In this document: piece after piece, positions 8,274 through 15,952 of the stretch
How positions within the stretch are numbered: position 1 is the first letter of the stretch
Layout of the letters: each line of letters begins with the position of its first letter
Assembly (NCBI RefSeq): GCF_014192095.1
Contig: NZ_JACHXN010000005.1
Span: 231,944 to 295,943, forward strand
DNA: 64,000 bases
Origin: Phyllobacterium trifolii
Lineage (GTDB): Bacteria; Pseudomonadota; Alphaproteobacteria; Rhizobiales; Rhizobiaceae
Direction of reading: 5' to 3'
Translations under genes and position numbers: made by a program
Notes under the pieces: generated by a model
What the model saw: the letters and a program-made list of their open reading frames with translations, nothing else
Database searches by the model: none
What the model was told of the DNA's origin: nothing

Positions 8274-10103
8274 TTAGGCAGCGCCTGCAGTCTTGCTGCT
8301 CTTTTCGAAACGTTTGCGTTCGTTTGGATCGAGGTAAAGCTTGCGCAGACGAATTGATTTCGGAGTTACTTCCATCAGCTCGTCGTCCTGAATCCAGGCA
8401 AGAGCACGTTCCAGTGTCATCCGGATCGGCGGGGTCAACTTGACAGCTTCATCCTTGCCTGCAGCACGAATGTTGGTCAGCTTTTTACCTTTGAGGATGT
8501 TCACTTCAAGATCGTTGTCGCGCGAATGGATGCCGATGATCATGCCGGCATAGACCTTTATGCCAGCCTCGATAATCATTGCGCCGCGATCTTCAAGGTT
8601 CCACATGGCGAAAGCTACGGACTCTCCCTGATCGTTGGAGATCAAAACGCCATTGGTACGGCCGGCGATTTCACCCTTGAAAGGCTCGTAGGCACGGAAA
8701 AGGCGATTCATGATCGCGGTGCCGCGCGTATCGGTCAAAAGCTCCGACTGGTAGCCGATAAGTCCGCGTGTCGGCGCATAGAATACCATGCGAACGCGAT
8801 TACCACCGGATGGACGAAGCTCGACCATTTCAGCCTTACGTTCGGACATCTTCTGGACAACGGTGCCGGAATATTCCTCGTCGACGTCAATCAGCACTTC
8901 TTCGATGGGCTCGAGCAAAGTGCCGGAGTCGTCTCTTTTCAAAACGACGCGAGGGCGCGATATGCTAAGTTCAAAACCCTCACGGCGCATGTTTTCAATG
9001 AGAACCGCGAGTTGTAATTCGCCGCGACCCGAAACGAAGAACGAATCCTTGTCGTCGGATTCCTCGACCTTCAGCGCAACATTGCCTTCAGCTTCCTTCA
9101 TCAGGCGGTCGCGAATGACGCGACTTGTAACCTTGTCGCCCTCAGTGCCAGCCAGCGGACTGTCGTTGACAATGAAGGACATGGTAACAGTCGGAGGGTC
9201 GATCGGCTGTGCATGCAGGGCTTCGGTCACTTCGAGCGCGCAGAATGTGTCGGCGACGGTGCCTTTCTGCAGGCCTGCGATAGCGACGATGTCACCGGCG
9301 TGTGCTTCTTCGATCGGCTGTCGCTCAAGACCGCGGAACGCCAGGATCTTCGAGATACGGCCCGTCTCAAGCTGGGTGCCATCGCCATGCAAGACTTTGA
9401 CCTGCTGGTTCGACTTGACGGTACCAGAATGAATGCGGCCGGTGATGATGCGGCCAAGGAATGGATCGGCTTCAAGGATGGTGCCGATCATCTTGAATGG
9501 ACCTTCACCGACGGTGGGCGCTGGGACGTGATCAAGAACCATGTCAAACAGCGCTGCCAGGCCCTGATCCTTCGGACCTTCCGGGCTCGTCGCCATCCAG
9601 CCGTTACGGCCGGAGCCGTAAAGAATTGGAAAATCAAGCTGTTCGTCCGTAGCGTCAAGAGCGGCGAAGAGGTCGAAAACTTCGTTCACGACTTCTTCGT
9701 GGCGGGCGTCGGGACGATCGATCTTGTTGATCGCTACGATTGGACGAAGGCCAACTTTCAAAGCTTTACCAACGACGAACTTCGTCTGCGGCATGGGGCC
9801 TTCGGCAGCATCGACGAGAACGATAGCGCCGTCCACCATCGACAGAATACGTTCGACTTCGCCGCCGAAATCAGCGTGGCCTGGGGTATCGACAATATTG
9901 ATACGTGTATCTTTCCAGATGACTGAGGTCGCTTTGGCAAGGATGGTGATCCCGCGCTCGCGCTCTATGTCATTGGAATCCATCATCCTTTCGCCGACCC
10001 GCTGATTGTCGCGGAAATTGCCCGACTGTTTCAAAAGTTCGTCAACGAGCGTGGTTTTGCCATGGTCAACGTGTGCGATGATCGCGATGTTGCGCAGTTT
10101 CAT
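8274..10103 (-). CDS. typA: ribosome-associated GTPase TypA/BipA
   Basis: 609 aa from ATG 10103 (MKLRNIAIIAHVDHGKTTLV), which has AAGAGAA in front; the frame extends to 10169 but homologues begin here. GTPase motifs are G1 AHVDHGKTT (residues 10-18), G3 DTPGHADFG and G4 NKIDRPDA. They are followed by domain II, EF-G-like domains III and V, and the lysine-rich BipA C-terminal domain (NVRAAGKDEAVKLTPP is nearly invariant in the family). TypA binds the ribosome at the EF-G site and helps 50S assembly and growth under cold or stress. It is monocistronic with an intrinsic terminator. Confidence 0.96.
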   Translation of the reverse strand: MKLRNIAIIAHVDHGKTTLVDELLKQSGNFRDNQRVGERMMDSNDIERERGITILAKATSVIWKDTRINIVDTPGHADFGGEVERILSMVDGAIVLVDAAEGPMPQTKFVVGKALKVGLRPIVAINKIDRPDARHEEVVNEVFDLFAALDATDEQLDFPILYGSGRNGWMATSPEGPKDQGLAALFDMVLDHVPAPTVGEGPFKMIGTILEADPFLGRIITGRIHSGTVKSNQQVKVLHGDGTQLETGRISKILAFRGLERQPIEEAHAGDIVAIAGLQKGTVADTFCALEVTEALHAQPIDPPTVTMSFIVNDSPLAGTEGDKVTSRVIRDRLMKEAEGNVALKVEESDDKDSFFVSGRGELQLAVLIENMRREGFELSISRPRVVLKRDDSGTLLEPIEEVLIDVDEEYSGTVVQKMSERKAEMVELRPSGGNRVRMVFYAPTRGLIGYQSELLTDTRGTAIMNRLFRAYEPFKGEIAGRTNGVLISNDQGESVAFAMWNLEDRGAMIIEAGIKVYAGMIIGIHSRDNDLEVNILKGKKLTNIRAAGKDEAVKLTPPIRMTLERALAWIQDDELMEVTPKSIRLRKLYLDPNERKRFEKSSKTAGAA

Positions 10104-10177
10104 AAGGTTCTCTTTTGGAGGATTGTGGACGCCATCTGAGCTGCGCCGCTTTACATTTGCGCGCTCCATACATGTTT

Positions 10178-10193
10178 TTTCGCAAATGCGAAA
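10178..10193. promoter_or_regulatory. 16-bp palindrome upstream of typA
   Basis: TTTCGCAAATGCGAAA has 7-bp arms around AA and lies 75-90 bp upstream of typA. Position and symmetry suggest a dimeric regulator site, or part of a boundary to mgtE. Confidence 0.3.
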
Positions 10194-10205
10194 GGGGGCA
10201 AAGCG

Positions 10206-10238
10206 TTTTGGCCTGCATGGCTGCCATGCAGGCCAAAA
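10206..10238 (-). terminator. intrinsic terminator after mgtE
   Basis: A perfect 15-bp stem (10206-10220 with 10224-10238, core GGCCTGCATGG) with a CTG loop begins 3 nt past the mgtE stop. The T-rich stem base fits a terminator; it may work in both directions. Confidence 0.8.
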
Positions 10239-10241
10239 GTT

Positions 10242-11627
10242 TTAAAGCAATGTTCCCGACAGGATTATCAAGGCGATACTGAAGTAAATCACCAATCCGG
10301 TAACATCGACGAGCGTTGCCACGAACGGCGCCGAGGCGCTCGCGGGATCGAAGCCGAGCTTTTGCATGGCGAACGGCAGCATGGATCCGGCCAGCGAGCC
10401 GAATGTCACAATTCCGATCAACGCCGTGCCGACGGTTGCAGCGACAAGCGGCCAGTGCGGACCATAATCATAGAGACCCAACATTTGCCACGTCGCAATC
10501 CGAACCACCCCGATCAGCCCGAGGAACGAGCCGAGCACGAGGCCCGTCGGAATTTCGCGCAACGCAACCCGCCACCAATCCTTCAACCGCAATTCCTGCA
10601 ACGCCAGGGCGCGGATCAGCAAAGACGTGGCTTGAGAGCCGGAATTGCCGCCGGAACTCATGATAAGCGGGATAAAAAGGGTCAAAACGACTGCTTTCTC
10701 CAATTCCCCTTCAAAATGCTGCATGGCGCTGGCGGTCAGCATTTCGCTCAAGAACAGCACGCCGAGCCAACCGGCGCGTTTGCGCAGCATCTGAACGAAA
10801 CCGATTTGCATGTAGGGCTTGTTCAAAGCCTCCATGCCGCCGAACTTCAGCGTATCCTCGGTCATCTCCTGGGTCATGGCGTCGATCACGTCATCGACGG
10901 TGACAATACCGATGATCTGGTCGCCGTCATTTACCACCGGGACCGCAAGGAGATCATGCTTGCGAAAGAGCCGTGCCACGTCTTCCTGATCGGTTAGCGG
11001 GGCAACGGTCACGGGGGCGACGTCGCGACCAACACTCATGATCGAAGCGTCCGGTTCGCTGGTGATCAGGCGGCGCAGGGTTACGACCCGCAACAGATTT
11101 TTTGCTGCGGGATCAGTAACATAGATGGCATAAATGGTCTCCCTGGACCGCTCCACTTCGCGAATATGCTGCAGCGTTTGCGCGGCGGTCCAGTTAGACG
11201 GAACGCTGACGAATTCGGTCGTCATCAGGCTGCCCGCCGTATGCGGCGGATAGCGCAGGAGCTTGCGCAATGCGGCCGTCGTTTCGGGCCCGAGGCCGAC
11301 AACAAGTCGGGCCCGGCTCTCCGTATCGAACTCATGAAAGATGTCGGTGACACGGTCGATGGACATTGCGTCAAGGAGTTGCCGTGCGGTCTCGGCCGGC
11401 AATCCCTTTATGATACCGGCCGCGTCATGCAACTCCGGCTGATCCAGGATCAGGACGGCGTGCTCGTGCGGCATGTCGGCAAGAATCTCAATAGATTCAG
11501 ATAGTTCGAGCTCATTAAGAAGCTCGATCGCATCCGCAGCATGCATGGTTGCAAGCTGTTCTGCGAGGGTCAGCACGGGTGCCAGCTCGGCATTGTCCGC
11601 ACCTGTGGGAAAGCGAAGATCGTTCAT
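10242..11627 (-). CDS. mgtE: magnesium transporter MgtE
   Basis: 461 aa. Domain order is standard: an N-terminal superhelical MgtE_N domain (about residues 25-130), a pair of CBS domains (about 135-260) and a C-terminal membrane domain of five helices (about 285-460). The pore signature SSGGNSGSQATSLLIRALA is present around residue 330. MgtE is a Mg2+ channel whose cytosolic domains close it when internal Mg2+ is high. The ATG at 11627 lies just after AAAGGCGAGC, which itself is inside a stable hairpin (11631-11677), so translation may be controlled. It has its own terminator. Confidence 0.95.
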   Translation of the reverse strand: MNDLRFPTGADNAELAPVLTLAEQLATMHAADAIELLNELELSESIEILADMPHEHAVLILDQPELHDAAGIIKGLPAETARQLLDAMSIDRVTDIFHEFDTESRARLVVGLGPETTAALRKLLRYPPHTAGSLMTTEFVSVPSNWTAAQTLQHIREVERSRETIYAIYVTDPAAKNLLRVVTLRRLITSEPDASIMSVGRDVAPVTVAPLTDQEDVARLFRKHDLLAVPVVNDGDQIIGIVTVDDVIDAMTQEMTEDTLKFGGMEALNKPYMQIGFVQMLRKRAGWLGVLFLSEMLTASAMQHFEGELEKAVVLTLFIPLIMSSGGNSGSQATSLLIRALALQELRLKDWWRVALREIPTGLVLGSFLGLIGVVRIATWQMLGLYDYGPHWPLVAATVGTALIGIVTFGSLAGSMLPFAMQKLGFDPASASAPFVATLVDVTGLVIYFSIALIILSGTLL

Positions 11628-11630
11628 TTT

Positions 11631-11690
11631 AGCTCGCCTTTCTGTCGATCCGCCGTCACAGGGGATCGAGGCGAGCTGATCTCAGATCAG
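11631..11690 (-). promoter_or_regulatory. mgtE leader hairpins that bury the ribosome binding site
   Basis: On the minus strand AGCTCGCCT (11677-11669) pairs perfectly with AGGCGAGCT (11639-11631), which contains the Shine-Dalgarno sequence of mgtE. A second perfect 6-bp stem (CGATCC 11646-11651 with GGATCG 11663-11668) stacks inside. A small CTGATC-TGA-GATCAG hairpin (11676-11690) overlaps the outer stem by two bases, so the two could compete. I could not match the M-box consensus. Translational control is an inference. Confidence 0.55.
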
Positions 11691-12030
11691 GCCACGATCG
11701 CCGTTGACGGCGCAAACAATCGACTACTACTGTCGTCGCTGGGCATGAGAGATTTAACTCCGGTTGAAGATATACAGACTTGTGGACACAGGTCCGCACG
11801 ATCTGCATTTGGTCCTGTCGAAGGCCAAAGTCAAGTCTTTTGATTTGCTGCAAAAAACACAACTTCGTGCAACTAAATTTCGCGCTCCGATTGATAAACA
11901 TGCGCCGGAATCGGCGATTGTTGTGTGGGTTTTGCTAACTCTTATGCAAGATTCGACTCATCTTGCGCCAAAAGCGCAGCGGTATCGCGATCGTGGGTTC
12001 AAAGTCTCACGATGAAGGGCATCATTCCGG
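11691..12030. other. long intergenic region upstream of mgtE
   Basis: No supported gene. The minus strand probably holds the mgtE promoter: a CTTGAC box occurs in this region (rc of GTCAAG near 11832) followed by about 190 nt of leader. An inverted pair ATCGTG/CACGAT (11990-11995 and 12008-12013) lies just past the GcvT-like gene and could be a weak terminator. The open frame at 11764-12015 on the plus strand lacks a ribosome binding site and recognisable content. Confidence 0.5.
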
Positions 12031-14475
12031 TTACAGCTCCTTCACCCGCGCATTTTCCGGGTCATACAGTGGCTCCAGATGGACTTCAGCAGCGTAACGT
12101 TCATTGGCGACGATGAGCTCGTATTTGCCCTCGGTGAGGAAAGCATCGCTGAGATCATCGGCGTTGCGCACATAGCCCAGACCGATCGGACTATCGACCG
12201 TGTAGCCATAGCCGCCGCTGGTGAGATAGCCGACCGGCTCGCCATTGCGCAGGATGGTTTCACGGCCGAGCAGCACGACATCCTTGTCCACGACTGTGAA
12301 CGTTACGAGGCGCTTTTTGAGCGAAGCGGCATGGATGGCCTCGCTCGCCTGCCGTCCGACGAATTGGGTGTCTTTGCGCAGTTTCACCGCCCAGCCGAGC
12401 CCAGCCTCGAAAGGTGAGTCATTCGGGGTGATGTCGGAACCCCAGGCGCGGTAGCCCTTCTCCAGACGCAGGGATTCGAGTGCCCGATAGCCGACCGGCC
12501 TGATGCCAAATTCTTTGCCGGCTAGCATCAGGGCATCAAAGGCCTCGCCGGTTGCGGCAATCGGTACATGCAACTCCCAGCCGAGTTCGCCGACATAGGT
12601 GATACGCAGGGCGCGAACGGTTGTCCCTGCGATCTCGATCTCGCGAACATGGCCAAAAGGGAAGGTGTTGTTGCTGACGTCGGCGTTGGTGACCTCGGCT
12701 AGCACGTCGCGTGCCTTCGGCCCCATCAGCGAAAGGGTACCGAAGTCCTCGGTTACGTCGGTGAGTTTCACATCGAGGTCTTTGCCGATGTGATCCCGGA
12801 TCCAGGCGAAGTCATGGGTGCGAAAGCCGGTGCCGGTGACAATGTAGAAGCGGTCGTCGGACAGCCGCGCAACGGTCAGGTCGCACTCAATGCCTCCGCG
12901 CGTATTCAGGAGCTGCGTATAGGTCAGGCGGCCTGATGGTTTTGACACATCATTGGCGCAGATGGCGTCGAGCGCCGTTGCGGCGTCCCTGCCGGTCAGT
13001 TCGAACTTGGCGAAGGAAGATTGATCGAAGATGCCGACCTTGTCGCGCACGTGCCGGTGTTCTTCCCCAACCGCATTGAACCAGTTCTGGCGGCCCATGG
13101 AATAGACGTCTTCCGCGGGCATCCCTTCGGGTGCAAACCAGTTCGGCCGCTCCCATCCAAGCTTGGAGCCGAACATGGCGCGATGTTGCTTCAAGCGCTC
13201 ATAGAGCGGCGAGACGATGGCGGGGCGCCCGGACAGATATTCCTCGTGCGGAAAGCCGACCGTGTAGTGCTTGCCATAGGCCTCGAGGGTCCTGTCACGC
13301 ACCCAATCCCGATTGCGGTGGAGATTGGAGAAGCGCCTGATATCGACGGTCCAGAGGTCGAGCGGTGCTTCTCCATCGATGGCCCATTGTGCCAATACCC
13401 AGCCCGCGCCGCCGCCGGAGGCGATGCCAAACGCGTTGAAGCCGGCTCCAACGAACATGTTGGAACATTCCGGCGCGACGCCGAGGATGAAATTGCCGTC
13501 GGGCGTAAAGCTCTCCGGGCCATTGATCATCTGCTTGACGCCAACGGTTTCCAGCGCGGGGACACGTTCGATCGCAGCGAGCATATGCTGCTCGAAATGA
13601 TCAAAATCATCATCGAACAGGCGGAATTGCCAGTCATTCGGCACATCGCCAGTCATCCAACTCTGTGGATTGGGCTCGTAGCCGCCCATGACCAGCCCGC
13701 CGACTTCTTCCTTAAAGTAAGTGCGGCGGTCCGGATCGCGGATCGTCGGCGCATTGGATGAAAGCCCGTCGATCTTTTCGGTGATGATGTATTGATGCTT
13801 CACCGGCTGCAGCGGCACATTGATGCCCGCCATCTCACCCACCTGCCGCGCCCATTGGCCGGCGCAATTGACGACTTTTTCGCAGGCAATGTCGCCCTGA
13901 TCGGTCTTGACCTTGACGATCCGGTCGCCATTCATCTCGAAGCCGGTGACGCGTACGTTCTCGATCAGTTTTGCGCCATGCATGCGGGCGCCGCGCGCCA
14001 GTGATTGGGTGATGTCAGAAGGGCTGGCCTGCCCGTCGGTTGGCAACCAGCTCGCGCCAACGAGATCATCGACACGCATCAGCGGGAACATGGCCTTGAC
14101 CTCCTGCGGGGAGAGGAGCTGCATTTCCATGCCGAAACTTCCCGCAGTGGTTGCGAGGCGGCGGAACTCGGTCCAGCGGTCCTGATTGGTGGCAAGGCGC
14201 AGACAGCCGGTCATTTTCCAGCCCGTCGCAAGGCCGGTTTCCTCATCGAGACGTTTGTAGAGATCGACGGAATATTTGAGGATGCGGGTAATCGACGCGG
14301 AGGAACGCAATTGCCCGACCAGCCCCGCCGCGTGCCATGTCGAGCCGGAGGTCAATTGCCCCATCTCCAGCAATACCACGTCGGCCTTGTGATCCTTGGC
14401 CAGATGATAGGCCGTCGAGCAGCCGATGATCCCGCCGCCAATGACGACGATCTGGGCATGGGAGGGGAGGGTCAT
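12031..14475 (-). CDS. FAD-dependent oxidoreductase with GcvT domain (dimethylglycine/sarcosine dehydrogenase-like)
   Basis: 814 aa. The N-terminal half is a D-amino-acid-oxidase-type FAD domain with the dinucleotide motif VVIGGGIIGCSTAYHLA (residues 10-26) and STWHAAGLVG, the usual site of histidine-linked FAD in the DMGDH family. The middle holds an FAO_M-like segment. The C-terminal half (about 430-814) is a folate-binding GcvT/aminomethyltransferase fold with GELGWELHVP. Such enzymes oxidatively demethylate N-methylated amines and pass the one-carbon unit to tetrahydrofolate. The substrate (dimethylglycine, sarcosine, betaine-like) is not settled. It lies downstream of a choline-kinase-like gene on the same strand, separated by an inverted-repeat element. 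Confidence 0.88.
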   Translation of the reverse strand: MTLPSHAQIVVIGGGIIGCSTAYHLAKDHKADVVLLEMGQLTSGSTWHAAGLVGQLRSSASITRILKYSVDLYKRLDEETGLATGWKMTGCLRLATNQDRWTEFRRLATTAGSFGMEMQLLSPQEVKAMFPLMRVDDLVGASWLPTDGQASPSDITQSLARGARMHGAKLIENVRVTGFEMNGDRIVKVKTDQGDIACEKVVNCAGQWARQVGEMAGINVPLQPVKHQYIITEKIDGLSSNAPTIRDPDRRTYFKEEVGGLVMGGYEPNPQSWMTGDVPNDWQFRLFDDDFDHFEQHMLAAIERVPALETVGVKQMINGPESFTPDGNFILGVAPECSNMFVGAGFNAFGIASGGGAGWVLAQWAIDGEAPLDLWTVDIRRFSNLHRNRDWVRDRTLEAYGKHYTVGFPHEEYLSGRPAIVSPLYERLKQHRAMFGSKLGWERPNWFAPEGMPAEDVYSMGRQNWFNAVGEEHRHVRDKVGIFDQSSFAKFELTGRDAATALDAICANDVSKPSGRLTYTQLLNTRGGIECDLTVARLSDDRFYIVTGTGFRTHDFAWIRDHIGKDLDVKLTDVTEDFGTLSLMGPKARDVLAEVTNADVSNNTFPFGHVREIEIAGTTVRALRITYVGELGWELHVPIAATGEAFDALMLAGKEFGIRPVGYRALESLRLEKGYRAWGSDITPNDSPFEAGLGWAVKLRKDTQFVGRQASEAIHAASLKKRLVTFTVVDKDVVLLGRETILRNGEPVGYLTSGGYGYTVDSPIGLGYVRNADDLSDAFLTEGKYELIVANERYAAEVHLEPLYDPENARVKEL

Positions 14476-14522
14476 AATAATATCGTCTCTCTATGAAAGG
14501 CAGTTTTTCCTGACACTTGTTG

Positions 14523-14708
14523 GCAGAAGGCACCGCCTCCTACCCTCCCCCTTGTGGGGAGGGAGGCTGCGCAGCAGCAGGGAGGGGCTTTTTGATCCGA
14601 GCCTGTGCGTGCCGCGAATAAGGTTTTGTTAGTCAAGAAAGAACCCCTCCCCGTCGCTTTGCTCCTACCCTCCCCACAAGGGGGAGGGTAGGAGGCGGTG
14701 CCTTCTGC
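14523..14708. repeat. 186-bp element with perfect 41-bp inverted repeats
   Basis: The arms 14523-14563 and 14668-14708 are exact reverse complements over 41 bases (start GCAGAAGGCACCGCC). Each arm contains its own small palindrome built on CCCTCCCC/GGGGAGGG. The 104-bp centre holds a further, shorter inverted pair (GGGAGGGG and CCCCTCCCC). No ORF and no clear target duplication is seen. The element lies between the kinase and the GcvT-like oxidoreductase and could act as terminator or processing site. It resembles the mobile palindromic repeats common between rhizobial genes. Confidence 0.9.
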
Positions 14709-14727
14709 ACGAGCGGATAAACTTGCC

Positions 14728-15630
14728 CTATTTTCCATAGCTTGACCTATATTGATCGAGCGCCTGATCAAGCTTCGATAAATTCTCGGTAGTATAAGCG
14801 ACGTAGTCAACGCCCGGTGCGTCGAGGTAGAGCTCGGAAACCATGCTCCACATGGCTTCGCGTAGCAGTGAGGCACATTGCATGGCGGCATGGGCGCGCT
14901 TGAGTTCGCGGTCAGGGGCACCTTGAAAATAGGCGGCAAGCAGGGCTTCGGATTCGTCTTCGCTTAATCCCGCATTGGAGGCAAGGCCCGCAAGATCGAA
15001 CATCGAAGTCGAAAATCCCGCATATTCGAAATCGATCAGCCAGAGGCGGTTGCCATCATCGAGTATATTGGCGGGCAAGAGATCGTTGTGGCTGAAGATG
15101 ATTGGCAACGGCCGTTGCGCGGCTTCCATTTCCACCGCGATGGCAAGATAGGTGGCAAGGTGCGGTACCATGCGGCTGTTGCCCGCCTTCAGCGTGCGGG
15201 CATAATCGCGGATGACATGGAACACCCAGAACATGAAACCGGGCCCGAGAATATGTTCGGGCATCGTCGTGTGGAATTGCCGGATCATATGCGCGACGCG
15301 TGAAATATTGGCGCGAACATCGCTTGCGGAGTAGGTGTGCGCTCCGAGGAACGCGGTGACCATGACGCCGTCGCCCGCGTGGAACAGTTCGGGAGCAAAA
15401 CCGGCGCGATGGGCCGCCTCGGCGGTCATCGCCTCGCGGTCGCGAAACACATGGTGAAATGGATAGTCCCTGCCGAAGCGAACGACATATTTGCGACTGT
15501 CATCCTCGACGACATAGCTCTCGTTGCTAATGCCGCCCTTCAAAAGAGCAATATGAATATCGCCCTGCCAGAGTGGCAGAGCGGCAATGCGTTCTTTGAC
15601 TGCGGAAGAGATTGCAGAAGTTGCTGTCAT
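14728..15630 (-). CDS. choline/ethanolamine-kinase-like phosphotransferase
   Basis: 300 aa from ATG 15630 (MTATSAISSAVKERI). The frame runs on to 15729, but that extension is encoded by an inverted-repeat element and is unlikely to be translated. The catalytic loop HNDLLPANIL and the metal-binding LIDFEYAG are those of the APH/choline-kinase fold, and GGISNESYVV (about residue 30) is the nucleotide-binding hairpin as in LicA-type choline kinases. Phosphorylation of choline, ethanolamine or a related alcohol is the most likely reaction. It is divergent from a DeoR regulator and upstream of the GcvT-like oxidoreductase, which suggests a shared pathway for an N-methylated compound. Confidence 0.78.
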   Translation of the reverse strand: MTATSAISSAVKERIAALPLWQGDIHIALLKGGISNESYVVEDDSRKYVVRFGRDYPFHHVFRDREAMTAEAAHRAGFAPELFHAGDGVMVTAFLGAHTYSASDVRANISRVAHMIRQFHTTMPEHILGPGFMFWVFHVIRDYARTLKAGNSRMVPHLATYLAIAVEMEAAQRPLPIIFSHNDLLPANILDDGNRLWLIDFEYAGFSTSMFDLAGLASNAGLSEDESEALLAAYFQGAPDRELKRAHAAMQCASLLREAMWSMVSELYLDAPGVDYVAYTTENLSKLDQALDQYRSSYGK

Positions 15631-15638
15631 CGGCTGAC

Positions 15639-15816
15639 AAATACGTGGTTCGACAGACTCACCATGACGGAGTTGGTCTGCTGAAGGAGGGTTGTGGGCT
15701 CTCCAAGAACAGGAATCCGTCTGTGGCAAAGACTTCTGTTTCGCACCCCCATAACTGCTTTTTGATTATTTGCAGGGATACTACCCCTCATGATGAGCCT
15801 GTCGAACCACGTATTT
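15639..15816. repeat. inverted-repeat element A (TGGTTCGAC family)
   Basis: Arms 15639-15671 and 15784-15816 (33 bp) are imperfect reverse complements: about 29 of 33 positions match around the shared core ACGTGGTTCGACAG. The 112-bp spacer has no gene. The same core forms the arms of a second element at 50635-50764. It occupies the region in front of the kinase start codon. Confidence 0.8.
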
Positions 15817-15864
15817 ATCTAATAATGTGACTTTCCACCTTTATTTCACCTATGTCAACACGTT

Positions 15865-15912
15865 TTTGTGGTGATTTGTGGCTTTGATGACAAATTTGTG
15901 GGAATCGTGTGG
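15865..15912. promoter_or_regulatory. helically phased TTTGTGG repeats upstream of the DeoR gene
   Basis: TTTGTGG occurs at 15865-15871, 15875-15881 and 15895-15901, and the related TCGTGTGG at 15905-15912. Spacing is 10, 20 and 10 bp, that is, on one face of the helix. DeoR-family regulators bind direct or inverted short repeats near their own genes, so this is a plausible operator for the divergent kinase/oxidoreductase operon and deoR. Confidence 0.5.
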
Positions 15913-15952
15913 TAATCTTGCGGATAATTTACTCTTGGCTAGGGTTTCGGGC

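Noticed and set aside
11764-12015. 83-codon plus-strand ORF in the region upstream of mgtE
   Set aside because: No ribosome binding site, no recognisable domain, and it overlaps the probable mgtE promoter.
11628-12030. M-box (ykoK) magnesium riboswitch before mgtE
   Set aside because: I could not find the conserved M-box segments, only simple hairpins, so no riboswitch class is claimed.
15631-15729. N-terminal extension of the choline-kinase-like gene
   Set aside because: The extra codons are encoded by inverted-repeat element A, and homologous proteins would begin at the ATG at 15630.
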